From: an uncultured Ruminococcus sp.
GTDB taxonomy: Bacteria; Bacillota; Clostridia; Oscillospirales; Ruminococcaceae
NCBI RefSeq assembly: GCF_902762735.1
Contig: NZ_CACWPP010000041.1
Location: 1 to 36,151 of the forward strand
Direction: 5' to 3'
DNA: 36,151 nt
The notes under the pieces are model-generated. The model was given only the letters and a program-made list of their open reading frames with translations, had not been told where the DNA came from and ran no database searches. Below, in pieces: positions 16,457 to 23,875 of the stretch. The position numbers and the translations under genes were made by a program. Within the stretch, counting starts at the first letter, position 1. Each line of letters starts with the position of its first letter.

Positions 16457-17558
16457 ATTCGGCTTGTTTTTGGGCGATCTCGTGTATGTATTCTTTCAGC
16501 ACTGCGCTTTTCAGCAGGGGGACTACGTGACCGCCTTCAATATAGAAAAACTTTTTGTCGGGAGCGCTGACTTTCTCAAAGTAGGCTTCTGCTTCCTCAA
16601 CGGTATCTATCGAACCGTGATCTTTAGTGCCCATGATGACGTAATAGGGCATCTTGTACTCTGTCCTGTCCTTGATGGACAGAGACTGCACCATCGGGAA
16701 TGCTGTACTGCAATTGCTGCCGCCTATCAATTTCAGCTGATAGTCGGTATATTCCTGCGACAAGCCAAGTCCGCGCATTTGTTCTGCCAGCGTGCAGTTG
16801 GGGTTGAACCACAGTGCGGCAAAAAGGTTAAGGTCAGAATCTTTGAAATAATCATCGGTATAGTTGTAGGCTTCATCAAGGCGGTCGAGTATCTCTTCCT
16901 GCTCTTTATCGACAACTATCACTGACGGGTCGAGCTTTTCGGCAAGGGCGTGAAGTTCGGGGTCGTCTGCGGACTGTTCCAGCGCATACTGCTTGAAAGT
17001 TTCTTTGCTTTCGGGCATATCGACCATGAGCGACATGGCTATGACAGCATCGTATTTTTCGGGATACTCCAGCGCTAAGTTTGATGCGTATACAGAACCC
17101 CATGAATGCCCCAGCAGGGTTATTTTGTCCTTGCCCAGATGCTCGCGCAGAAAATCGGTCATTTCAAGACCGTCCTGCATGAACATTTCTGCGGTGGGGA
17201 GAGTTTCTTCGGCATATTCGGGATAATTGTGACCGAAACCTCGCTGATCCCAGTCAACGATGGTGTAGTCCTCGCTGAGGGTGCGCAGTATGCTCCAGTC
17301 GAGCCAGCTGGTGGCTGTGCCCGGACCGCCGTGCAGGTACAGCAGCACGGGGGCGTTCCTGTCCTGACCGTAAATGTTTATCCACTGTTTTGTGCCGTTT
17401 ATGTCGGCGTACAAAGTCTCGTTGATGCCGCCGTCGGGGGTGCGGCTGTTGACTGCTTTGCCGATAAGCCTTGCCGCAGACAGTATGACTATGAGTGAGA
17501 CGAGCAGTATCAGTATGCCGATAAGTATCTTCCCTGTGATCTTCAGTGCTTTTTTCAT
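16455..17558 (-). CDS. Membrane-anchored alpha/beta hydrolase, S33-like
   Basis: This 367-residue protein has one N-terminal membrane segment (about 8-30), which would place the hydrolase domain outside the cell. The fold is marked by the oxyanion-hole HGGPG (76-80), the nucleophile elbow GHSWGS (Ser152), the acid in MGTKDHGS (Asp313) and the base in EGGHVVPL (His344). HGGPG plus WDQRGFGHN are typical of the proline-iminopeptidase (peptidase S33) group, so a peptidase or esterase acting on external substrates is likely. The start at 17558 has AAAGGAG 8 bases upstream. It is transcribed alone, toward the ATPase gene. Confidence 0.9.
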   Translation of the reverse strand: MKKALKITGKILIGILILLVSLIVILSAARLIGKAVNSRTPDGGINETLYADINGTKQWINIYGQDRNAPVLLYLHGGPGTATSWLDWSILRTLSEDYTIVDWDQRGFGHNYPEYAEETLPTAEMFMQDGLEMTDFLREHLGKDKITLLGHSWGSVYASNLALEYPEKYDAVIAMSLMVDMPESKETFKQYALEQSADDPELHALAEKLDPSVIVVDKEQEEILDRLDEAYNYTDDYFKDSDLNLFAALWFNPNCTLAEQMRGLGLSQEYTDYQLKLIGGSNCSTAFPMVQSLSIKDRTEYKMPYYVIMGTKDHGSIDTVEEAEAYFEKVSAPDKKFFYIEGGHVVPLLKSAVLKEYIHEIAQKQAE

Positions 17559-17680
17559 GTTTGTTTCTCCTTTTGTATTTCTCTCGGTCTTGACGTGTAC
17601 TGCTGTTAACAATAAATATCAATTCTCTCATATTTCTTCTCACGCTTGATCGGGAGCTGTATTTTTAACAGAATATCAAT

Positions 17681-17709
17681 ATGATAGCATAAAGAATGTT
17701 TCTTGTCAA
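17681..17709 (-). promoter_or_regulatory. Promoter of the hydrolase gene
   Basis: On the minus strand there is TTGACA, 17 bases, then TATCAT with a TGC extension. The MITE-like element begins only 8 bases upstream of the -35 box. Confidence 0.7.
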
Positions 17710-17824
17710 CAATAAACTCCCAATTTTGATGTGTATTGCTGATGATACAAAATGGCTGTTCTTTCGTATTGTTCCCCCGCCTTCGGCGGAGGAACGATAC
17801 ACAACCAAATTGGGATACAATAAA
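17709..17824. mobile_element. 98-bp MITE-like palindromic element, copy A, with 8-bp target repeats
   Basis: The core at 17718-17815 starts TCCCAATTTTGATGTGTATT and ends with the near-complement AATACACAACCAAATTGGGA. A GC-rich hairpin (CCCCCGCC, TTC, GGCGGAGG) occupies the right half. The flanks carry the perfect 8-bp direct repeat ACAATAAA at 17709-17716 and 17817-17824. It encodes no protein. Confidence 0.8.
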
Positions 17825-18100
17825 TGAAAAAAGGCAGTCATGCGGATCTCACTCAGGTGGATTTGAAACTGACATATGAAAAATTAGATATGGTAAATTA
17901 CACAAAAGTTCGGCGGAGGTGAAATTTGAGTTAAATCAAACATAAATATTCAAGATAGACAAATCAAGAGACAGCGTTTTGTGAGCGCTGTCGGAAAGTT
18001 CATATAAGGATTTTAATAAATGTAAATTACGAAAACGTTTGCTGTGCTGTCAGTAAAAAACACATGAAATAATTTGTGTAATATTTTAATAAGAATATGC
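17825..18100. other. Long intergenic leader region of the VWA gene
   Basis: No convincing gene. It holds a 33-codon open frame (17824-17922) without a ribosome site, a hairpin GACAGCG/CGCTGTC at 17970-17992 without a T-run, and the cre-like site at 18030-18043. Confidence 0.5.
18030..18043. promoter_or_regulatory. cre-like LacI-family site upstream of the VWA gene
   Basis: CGAAAACGTTTGCT fits the catabolite-responsive consensus TGWAARCGYTWNCW with one mismatch. It lies 57 bases upstream of the -35 box. Confidence 0.55.
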
Positions 18101-18129
18101 TTGAAAAATAGGGGGTTATATGTTAGAAT
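18101..18129 (+). promoter_or_regulatory. Promoter of the VWA/TSP3 gene
   Basis: TTGAAA, 17 bases, then TAGAAT with a TGT extension. Confidence 0.65.
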
Positions 18130-18208
18130 ATACATATGGATATGAACGGCTTTTTGGCGTTCTGTCAAAAAGTTTGTTTAAGGATATAAAAAAGGTGGGG
18201 CAGACGGA

Positions 18209-20557
18209 ATGAAGAGAACGCAGGCTACTCCAACAGCAAACGATTTTGCGAAAAGTATCGACCGAAGTATGCGCAAAAAGAAGATAACCTTCGTGGTACT
18301 GCTTGTTGTGCTGGCTGTTGTGGTTTCGGTGGTCGTAACTGTGGGTATGAGTATCAGGCGCAACAACAGGATAAATCTGGCAAAAAATGCCATTACACAG
18401 ATAGATATACAATCGACCTATAAAGATCCCGAGTTTCCCGAAAATGAGGACTGGGACGAGGACGGTCTGATAAACAGCCGTGAGGAGACTGTCGGCACGG
18501 GCGTGCAGAATGCCGATACCGACGGCGACGGCGCGACTGACGGCGATGAATACACGCTCGGTACAGATCCGCTGAACCCCGATACCGACGGCGACGGCAT
18601 GCTGGACGGTTATGAGCTGATGGCAGGTACAAGCCCGCGTCTGGGAAATTCCGACGGCGAAACGAATGACAGCGTGAGGGTGGTAGTGGTAGATAAACAG
18701 CTTGACGGCTGTTTGCTGGAACTGAGCGGAAGCCCCAATATAGCGGGCGCTTCGCTGGAACAGCTGGATCTGTTCGGCATATCTTCAAATCCGAGCGTGG
18801 TCTCGGCGGCGTATGACTATTATTCGGACTATCCGTGCCTTCAGGCGACCATCAGGATAGATGTTGACAAGGAAAGGCTGAAAAAAATAGGCTGCAGCTA
18901 CGATGAACTCAAGGTGCTGAGGTTCGATGCGGATAAGCGCGAGTATATCCCGCTAGAATCTAAGGCTGACAGCAAAAAGGGCTATGTTCAGGCGAATATA
19001 ACCGAATCGGGTACATATGTGGTGGGCGCAGACAAGTCGGTGAACGAGCCTGCAACGACACGGGTGGCTTTCCTGATAGACAACTCGGGTTCGATGTACC
19101 CGAAAGAGCTTTGCCCGACTTCTTCCGAAAACGATGTCAATTTCAAGCGCCTGGACTTCACTCAGTCGCTGATAGACAAGTTCGACGATGATTTCTGCAT
19201 CGGCATAAGCAAGTTTACAGGCACATACACCAAAATGTGCGATTTTACAGATGACAGAAAAGTACTGCGCGATGTACTCAACCGCATACGCACTGAGGAC
19301 GAGGTGTTTGACGGAACTTTCAACCAGACTGCGCTGAAAAAGTGCATAAATGAATTCAATGCGACGGGCAGCGGAAAATATGTTAATATCATCGTGATGC
19401 TCTCTGACGGCGAGTCGGACGAGGTAGATGCGGAGACGATAGAGAGCCTTTCACAGCTTGCCAATGAAAGGTCGGTAATAGTTCTGACTGTCGGACTGGG
19501 AAGAGATATTGACAGGGCTTGGCTCCAGGAAGTCGCCTATTCTACGGGCGGCAAGTACTATTCGGCATCTGATGCGACTGCGCTGGAAGATGTTTACAAG
19601 CAGATAGTGACTACGCTGAACTATGATATAGTCTCTTATTCGGATTCGAGCGATGACGTGACAGGATATTCGCTGTACAACACAGGTTTTGAGCCGTCGA
19701 GGAACGGCTTCGCTTTCAAGAATTTCAGGACGACCAACGCCGCGAGCGTTGATTTCGGCATGGCTGTAATGGCAAGAGACTGGTATCTCGGCAGTATGCA
19801 GATGGCGCTTGGCGATATTGACCCAAAAGATAACTCGGCACAGAAAGTGCCTGCCGCAGGCTATGACCTGAACGGAACAGAACCCGCAAGGGCTTATGAT
19901 GACAGGAAAGCGCTGAACAGTCTCCAGCCGTCGGTATTTATGCATAAGTATTCGGATGTGACCGAATATCTGGACTACACATCTGAGGGCGATACTTTGC
20001 AGGTGAAAAAGCAGTACCGAATGGACTGCGAAAATATGGGCTGGGAGATAGTTACACGCAATATCGAGGCGGGCAATCTGCTGTGGTCAAAGGTGGAACT
20101 GCTCAACATGGATATTGCGGGCGGCATTGATAAGATAGCACGCGGTTACGGTGAAAGCGATGCACAGCTGTGCGCTTCATTGTACAGGCTGAATGCTTTG
20201 CAGTGGGACGATGCTGAGTATGAGTTCAATCTGACGAACGGCGACGAAGGCTTCAGGATACTCCAGCAGCAGCTGAGTCTCGGTGTGCCTGTGGTCACTA
20301 CCATTGATGACACTCACACGGTCAACACCATCGGGCTGATAAGAGATTCAAGCTGTCACAGAAGATATATTCTGCGCATATATGATAATAATTATCCCGG
20401 CAAGATAAAAGAGCTTTATCTTGAGAAAAAGCCTGTTGCCAAACTTTCCATCGACGCAAACGGCGGTACTGAGGTGCAGGGTCAGACGTTCTCTTATGAG
20501 GCGACTTATGAGGGCAAAAAAGTGGGTCTGGCATTCTCAAATGTGATAGCTCACTGA
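18209..20557 (+). CDS. Surface VWA protein with TSP3 calcium repeats and papain-like C-terminal region
   Basis: This is a 782-residue type II membrane protein. A short Lys/Arg-rich cytoplasmic tail precedes one membrane segment (about 29-50). Residues about 80-150 are thrombospondin type 3 calcium repeats (DEDGLINSREE, DTDGDGATDGDEY, DTDGDGMLDGYE). A von Willebrand A domain follows (about 283-475) with an intact MIDAS (DNSGS, a Thr in FNQTALKK, Asp in MLSDGESDE). The last 280 residues resemble a papain-like fold (NGFAFKNF, FGMAV, His703 in THTVNT, YDNNYPG at 725-731), but the position expected for the catalytic Cys is Asp515. A binding or adhesion role outside the cell is inferred. ATG 18209 has an AAGGTGG site. 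Confidence 0.85.
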   Translation: MKRTQATPTANDFAKSIDRSMRKKKITFVVLLVVLAVVVSVVVTVGMSIRRNNRINLAKNAITQIDIQSTYKDPEFPENEDWDEDGLINSREETVGTGVQNADTDGDGATDGDEYTLGTDPLNPDTDGDGMLDGYELMAGTSPRLGNSDGETNDSVRVVVVDKQLDGCLLELSGSPNIAGASLEQLDLFGISSNPSVVSAAYDYYSDYPCLQATIRIDVDKERLKKIGCSYDELKVLRFDADKREYIPLESKADSKKGYVQANITESGTYVVGADKSVNEPATTRVAFLIDNSGSMYPKELCPTSSENDVNFKRLDFTQSLIDKFDDDFCIGISKFTGTYTKMCDFTDDRKVLRDVLNRIRTEDEVFDGTFNQTALKKCINEFNATGSGKYVNIIVMLSDGESDEVDAETIESLSQLANERSVIVLTVGLGRDIDRAWLQEVAYSTGGKYYSASDATALEDVYKQIVTTLNYDIVSYSDSSDDVTGYSLYNTGFEPSRNGFAFKNFRTTNAASVDFGMAVMARDWYLGSMQMALGDIDPKDNSAQKVPAAGYDLNGTEPARAYDDRKALNSLQPSVFMHKYSDVTEYLDYTSEGDTLQVKKQYRMDCENMGWEIVTRNIEAGNLLWSKVELLNMDIAGGIDKIARGYGESDAQLCASLYRLNALQWDDAEYEFNLTNGDEGFRILQQQLSLGVPVVTTIDDTHTVNTIGLIRDSSCHRRYILRIYDNNYPGKIKELYLEKKPVAKLSIDANGGTEVQGQTFSYEATYEGKKVGLAFSNVIAH

Positions 20558-20591
20558 GGCTCAACAGATGAAAAGTACATAAATGTAATTA

Positions 20592-20626
20592 CAGACAGGT
20601 CATCAGCGGCGATGCCTGTCTGTTTT
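20592..20626 (+). terminator. Terminator of the VWA gene
   Basis: CAGACAGG...CATC pairs with GATG-CCTGTCTG (one bulged base), followed by TTTT, 35 bases after the stop. Confidence 0.75.
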
Positions 20627-20666
20627 GATTTGGGGAGGAGCTTCCCGATAAACACGTAAAGTCGGT

Positions 20667-20825
20667 CGGGGAAGGATAATGTAATATGACTCAAAATACC
20701 TTTATCAATGAGGAAAAACTGAGTTGATGTTATCTTTCCCCCGCCGCAGGCGGGGGAAGGATAACCGCCAACAGTATTCAATTCCAGATATAACATCGTT
20801 TATTTTGGTGTATCAGCGGGATAAT
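20667..20825. repeat. Palindromic element related to the 33415 element
   Basis: It contains the core hairpin CTTTCCCCCGCC/GGCGGGGGAAGG (about 20731-20761) and ends with GTGTATCAGCGGGATAATCACA, the right end shared with the elements near 292, 1240 (inverted) and 33572. The left boundary is uncertain. No gene lies between 20558 and 21074. Confidence 0.5.
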
Positions 20826-20889
20826 CACATAATATAATATATAATATGGTAATATGAGAGTTCAGAAAAAAATAACATACATAGAAAAA

Positions 20890-20903
20890 TGAAATCGTTT
20901 TCT
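20890..20903. promoter_or_regulatory. cre-like site upstream of the anchored-protein gene
   Basis: TGAAATCGTTTTCT matches TGWAARCGYTWNCW with one mismatch, 78 bases upstream of the -35 box. Confidence 0.5.
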
Positions 20904-20981
20904 GTGGTTGTTGCACAAAATGACTGTGAAAACTTTGTGATAAATTTTGGGGCTTGGGTGAAATTTCCGCATGCAAAATAC

Positions 20982-21010
20982 TTGACAATCAGCAAAAATG
21001 CTGATATACT
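20982..21010 (+). promoter_or_regulatory. Promoter with a palindromic spacer
   Basis: TTGACA, 17 bases, TATACT with a TGA extension. The spacer itself is a palindrome, ATCAGCA-AAAA-TGCTGAT (20988-21005), so a dimeric regulator bound here would sit exactly between the two boxes. Confidence 0.75.
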
Positions 21011-21074
21011 GTAAATTAGGAATTTGAAGAGGTTCGGGTTCCGGAATATAACTGAAATTTTGGAGGAGATCATA

Positions 21075-22019
21075 ATGAAAATTTCTAAGATCTTTGCAGG
21101 CATGTCCGCTATGGCTATCGCTTCTGCAATGGTAATTTCCGCAAACGCAAATACTATCGACAGATGCAGACAGACCGGTAAGGAAGACTGGAAGGGCGTA
21201 TTCGTAACAGCTGATGACGCTGACGATTTTGTAAATGCCGAGACTTTCGGTGACGGCGACTGCGTTGTTACTGTACACTTCAACTGGACCGAGAGCGGTC
21301 TTGCCGATAAGGTTTGCTCTTTCAAGCCCGCATTTGCTAACGGCTGGGAAGCTCTGTTTGTACACAACCCTGACTATGTATCGGGCTGGCCGCTGAAGGA
21401 CGATATGGAGACTGATGATGACGGCGTTCTGCTGGACGAGAACGGCGATCCCGCTAAGTATGCTATCCAGAACAACGACGGCTTCTTCTGCATCTATGAT
21501 ACAAGCCTGAACGAGGTTTCTTTCACCATCAGCGCTGACTGCATCGCTGACATGAAGGATTATTCTTCCTACGGCGAAGGCGGCAAGGACGGCGCAGACG
21601 GTTCCAAGTGGGACGGTTTCCTGATCCAGTGCGGTTACAGGGGCATCGACATCACCAGCGTTGATTTCTCTCACGATGGTGTTATGCTGAACTCTGATTA
21701 TCTGGCACAGCAGGCTGCTAACAACGAGAGCAAGGCTGAGTCCGCAGCAGAGAGCAAGGCTGATGACGGCAAGACTGACAGCAAGACCGACAGCAAGGCT
21801 GAGGACAGCAAGGCAGCAGACAGCAGCAAAGCAGCTGACAGCAGCAAGGCTGCAACCACAACTACTACCAAGACCACTACTACAACCACAACAACTTCCG
21901 CTGCATCTTCCGCAGCTGCTTCTGACAACACCAACCAGGCTACCGGCGCTACCGCAGGTCTGGCACTGGCAGGTCTGGCACTGGCAGGCGCTGTTGCAGT
22001 TGTTTCCAAGAGAAAGTAA
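21075..22019 (+). CDS. Secreted protein with Thr/Ser-rich linker and sortase-type C-terminus
   Basis: This 314-residue protein has a signal peptide (1-25, ending SANA). A globular beta-rich domain (about 27-215) contains several Trp and Cys residues. A low-complexity Lys/Ala/Asp/Ser then Thr linker follows (about 220-285). The C-terminus has NQATG, a 17-residue hydrophobic segment and a KRK tail. NQATG resembles the NPxTG-like signals of Clostridia class sortases, so covalent wall attachment is likely but unproven. The domain family is unrecognised; a carbohydrate-binding jelly roll is a guess from its Trp/Asp-rich strands. ATG 21075 is chosen for its GGAGGAG site; the in-frame frame back to 21024 lies in the leader. 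Codon use (AAC, AAG, GAC, CTG) suggests high expression. Confidence 0.82.
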   Translation: MKISKIFAGMSAMAIASAMVISANANTIDRCRQTGKEDWKGVFVTADDADDFVNAETFGDGDCVVTVHFNWTESGLADKVCSFKPAFANGWEALFVHNPDYVSGWPLKDDMETDDDGVLLDENGDPAKYAIQNNDGFFCIYDTSLNEVSFTISADCIADMKDYSSYGEGGKDGADGSKWDGFLIQCGYRGIDITSVDFSHDGVMLNSDYLAQQAANNESKAESAAESKADDGKTDSKTDSKAEDSKAADSSKAADSSKAATTTTTKTTTTTTTTSAASSAAASDNTNQATGATAGLALAGLALAGAVAVVSKRK

Positions 22020-22043
22020 TCTTTTTTAAAAACTGAAACTTCA

Positions 22044-22075
22044 AAGACCTCTGCTTCGCGCAGGGGTCTTTTTTT
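22044..22075 (+). terminator. Terminator of the anchored-protein gene
   Basis: AAGACCTCTGC pairs with GCAGGGGTCTT (one wobble) followed by a seven-T run. Confidence 0.88.
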
Positions 22076-22083
22076 GCTTGCGG

Positions 22084-22097
22084 TGAAAACGTTTTCA
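22084..22097. promoter_or_regulatory. Perfect cre-type palindrome
   Basis: TGAAAACGTTTTCA is a perfect 14-bp palindrome and a full match to TGWAARCGYTWNCW. It lies 46 bases upstream of the -35 box of the lipoprotein gene. Confidence 0.7.
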
Positions 22098-22143
22098 GTG
22101 CAAAAAACGCTTAAATGCGGGTTATTATTGTGCAAAACTGATA

Positions 22144-22172
22144 TTGAAATGAAAGCGCAAAAGTGTTATAAT
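22144..22172 (+). promoter_or_regulatory. Promoter of the lipoprotein gene at 22232
   Basis: TTGAAA, 17 bases, TATAAT with a TGT extension. Confidence 0.75.
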
Positions 22173-22231
22173 ACTTAGGTAAATAAGGTCGGGGCTATGC
22201 TCCGTGAAATATTTTGATGGAGGGTATTTTT

Positions 22232-23254
22232 ATGAAGAAAGTTCTTGCTATGACACTGGCGCTGACCATGTCGGCACTGATGTTTGCTTCTTGCGGCGAT
22301 TCTGCTGATAACAGCGAGTCTAAGGCTGATGCGACAACTACTACAACTACCACTGCGGCTGAGACAGAAGCTCCTGCTGAAAGTGAAGCTCCTGCTGAGA
22401 GTGAAGCTCCCGCTGAAACAACAGCTGAGGAAGATGAAGCTCCCGCAGTAGATAATTCAAACTGGAAGCCTCTGTCGGCTATCGCTGAGTCGCTGGAGGA
22501 TATTGACAATGCTTCCATAAAGTTTGCGCCTGACAGCGATGTTACAGGCATCATCTCCTGCTTCTATGAGGATTCGGAAGATGTAAAGCCCGGCGAAGAG
22601 GGTTACACAGGTGACGAAGCTAAGGTAAATTTCTCTGTGCAGGAAGTTGCAGGCGTGCCGATGCTCAAGTGCGATGAGGAGATCTATGATACTGCCGATG
22701 AGGAAAACAACGGTCACAAGGTACTGAAGATCAAGATCGATATGAACAAGCTGTTCGCGGCTCAGCCCGAGCTGATGGACAACATATTCAATGTTAAGGC
22801 AGAGCTTGTCGCTATCGCCAATGAGCAGGCTGTCTATGATGACGGTCTTGGCCCGATAACCGTTGGCTGGTACGGCGGCGCTATCGGTTCCAACAACAAG
22901 GGCGAGTGGAACGGCAATCTGGGCACTTATGAAATGGTTTCCGATCAGGGTGAAGGCTGGTGCAACCAGTGGGCACACTGCGTAGCTTCTGCCAGAGTTG
23001 GTCTGAAAGATAAGGCTAAGTTCAACCATGAGAATGAGACAAACTTCACCACCCTGATGTGCTGGCAGGTGAAGAGCGACATCGACCTGTACATCGCTGA
23101 CATCGTATTCGAGGACGATGCAGGCAACGTTATCGCTATCCCTGAGGGTGCTATACCGGGCGGTGCTTCCTACGAGAAGGAAGAGCTGACAGATGCTGAC
23201 TCTGACGGCATCATCGAGTATGCTGAGGACGGCACTGTTGTTCTTGAAAAGTAA
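22232..23254 (+). CDS. Lipoprotein with Thr/Ala/Glu linker and beta-sandwich domain
   Basis: This 340-residue lipoprotein has a type II signal peptide with lipobox FASC (Cys about 20). A Thr tract and AESEAP repeats follow (about 30-72), then a globular domain of about 260 residues with Trp-rich stretches (GWYGGAIGSNNKGEWNGN, GWCNQWAHCVA) and the closing LYIADIVFEDDAGNVI strand pair. That last pattern is common in carbohydrate-binding modules of secreted Ruminococcus proteins, but I cannot name a family. ATG 22232 is chosen over the TTG/ATG at 22214/22217 for its GGAGGG site and the signal peptide. Its neighbour at 21075 has the same layout (export signal, low-complexity linker, Trp-rich domain, or the reverse order) and a similar upstream cre-like site, so the two are probably co-regulated surface proteins. 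Confidence 0.83.
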   Translation: MKKVLAMTLALTMSALMFASCGDSADNSESKADATTTTTTTAAETEAPAESEAPAESEAPAETTAEEDEAPAVDNSNWKPLSAIAESLEDIDNASIKFAPDSDVTGIISCFYEDSEDVKPGEEGYTGDEAKVNFSVQEVAGVPMLKCDEEIYDTADEENNGHKVLKIKIDMNKLFAAQPELMDNIFNVKAELVAIANEQAVYDDGLGPITVGWYGGAIGSNNKGEWNGNLGTYEMVSDQGEGWCNQWAHCVASARVGLKDKAKFNHENETNFTTLMCWQVKSDIDLYIADIVFEDDAGNVIAIPEGAIPGGASYEKEELTDADSDGIIEYAEDGTVVLEK

Positions 23255-23264
23255 TAGATGATAT

Positions 23265-23299
23265 AAAGACCTGTGGCGCGTGCCGCAGGTCTTTTTTTT
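23265..23299 (+). terminator. Terminator of the 22232 lipoprotein gene
   Basis: AGACCTGTGGC pairs with GCCGCAGGTCT (one G-T pair) around GCGT, followed by an eight-T run. Confidence 0.9.
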
Positions 23300-23316
23300 G
23301 TAATGCTGCTGTGCGG

Positions 23317-23811
23317 TCAGGTGAATTTCGCGGTGAGCTGTCCCGCTATCTCCAGTTCGGTTATCTCGCCGTTTTTTACGCTTGCTTTGAATGACTGACC
23401 TGCCGCCTGCCCGACTTCGGTGAGGCAGTTTTTTCCTTCGGTACAGCTGATGTTCCTGCCTGCTATGACTTCATCGAGGGCGGCTGTCAGCATGGGCATG
23501 AGGGCGTATTGGGGCAGGTCTGAATTATCGGCAAGGTATTCCATGTCATTATAGGTCATCAGACAGCCTGTCCTGTCGGTGGTCAGCTTAAATCCTGCGA
23601 TGCAGTCGGGGCGGGTGAACTCGCACTCCCACATTTCATCGCCGCCGCGCCGCAGTCTGGCGGTGTAATCTCTGCCGTTAAGGGAGATCTCGGCGGTCTT
23701 GTCAAAATCCTCTGCGACTTTATCGGGCTTGACTGCTTTGCGCTCGGCGGCGCAGCCTGCTATTGCGGCGGCGGTCAGAATGGCTGTGAACAGCAAAATT
23801 TTACCTTTCAT
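23317..23811 (-). CDS. Small lipoprotein of unknown function
   Basis: This 164-residue protein has a lipoprotein signal (MKGKILLF start, hydrophobic core, lipobox IAGC, Cys about 20). The mature part has an ISLNGRDYTARLRRGG strand pair and ends VKNGEITELEIAGQLTAKF. This all-beta pattern is seen in many Clostridia envelope lipoproteins, but I recognise no named family. ATG 23811 is chosen because GGAGG lies 6 bases upstream; the frame extending to 23886 would run through a terminator hairpin. It follows the hydrate-repair gene, separated from it by that terminator. Confidence 0.8.
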   Translation of the reverse strand: MKGKILLFTAILTAAAIAGCAAERKAVKPDKVAEDFDKTAEISLNGRDYTARLRRGGDEMWECEFTRPDCIAGFKLTTDRTGCLMTYNDMEYLADNSDLPQYALMPMLTAALDEVIAGRNISCTEGKNCLTEVGQAAGQSFKASVKNGEITELEIAGQLTAKFT

Positions 23812-23821
23812 GCTTATCCTC

Positions 23822-23859
23822 CAAAAAGAAAACGGCTCTCCGCTGAAGAAGAGCCGTTT
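23822..23859 (-). terminator. Terminator between nnr and the small lipoprotein gene
   Basis: On the minus strand AAACGGCTC pairs with GAGCCGTTT, followed by TCTTTTT. The lipoprotein's ribosome site begins right after the T-run, so some read-through is possible. Confidence 0.75.
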
Positions 23860-23875
23860 GTATTTCGGTGATAGC

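Noticed and set aside
17824-17922. 33-codon open frame just after MITE copy A
   Set aside because: No ribosome site, its start lies in the target-repeat sequence, and it resembles no protein I know. A gene remnant is possible.
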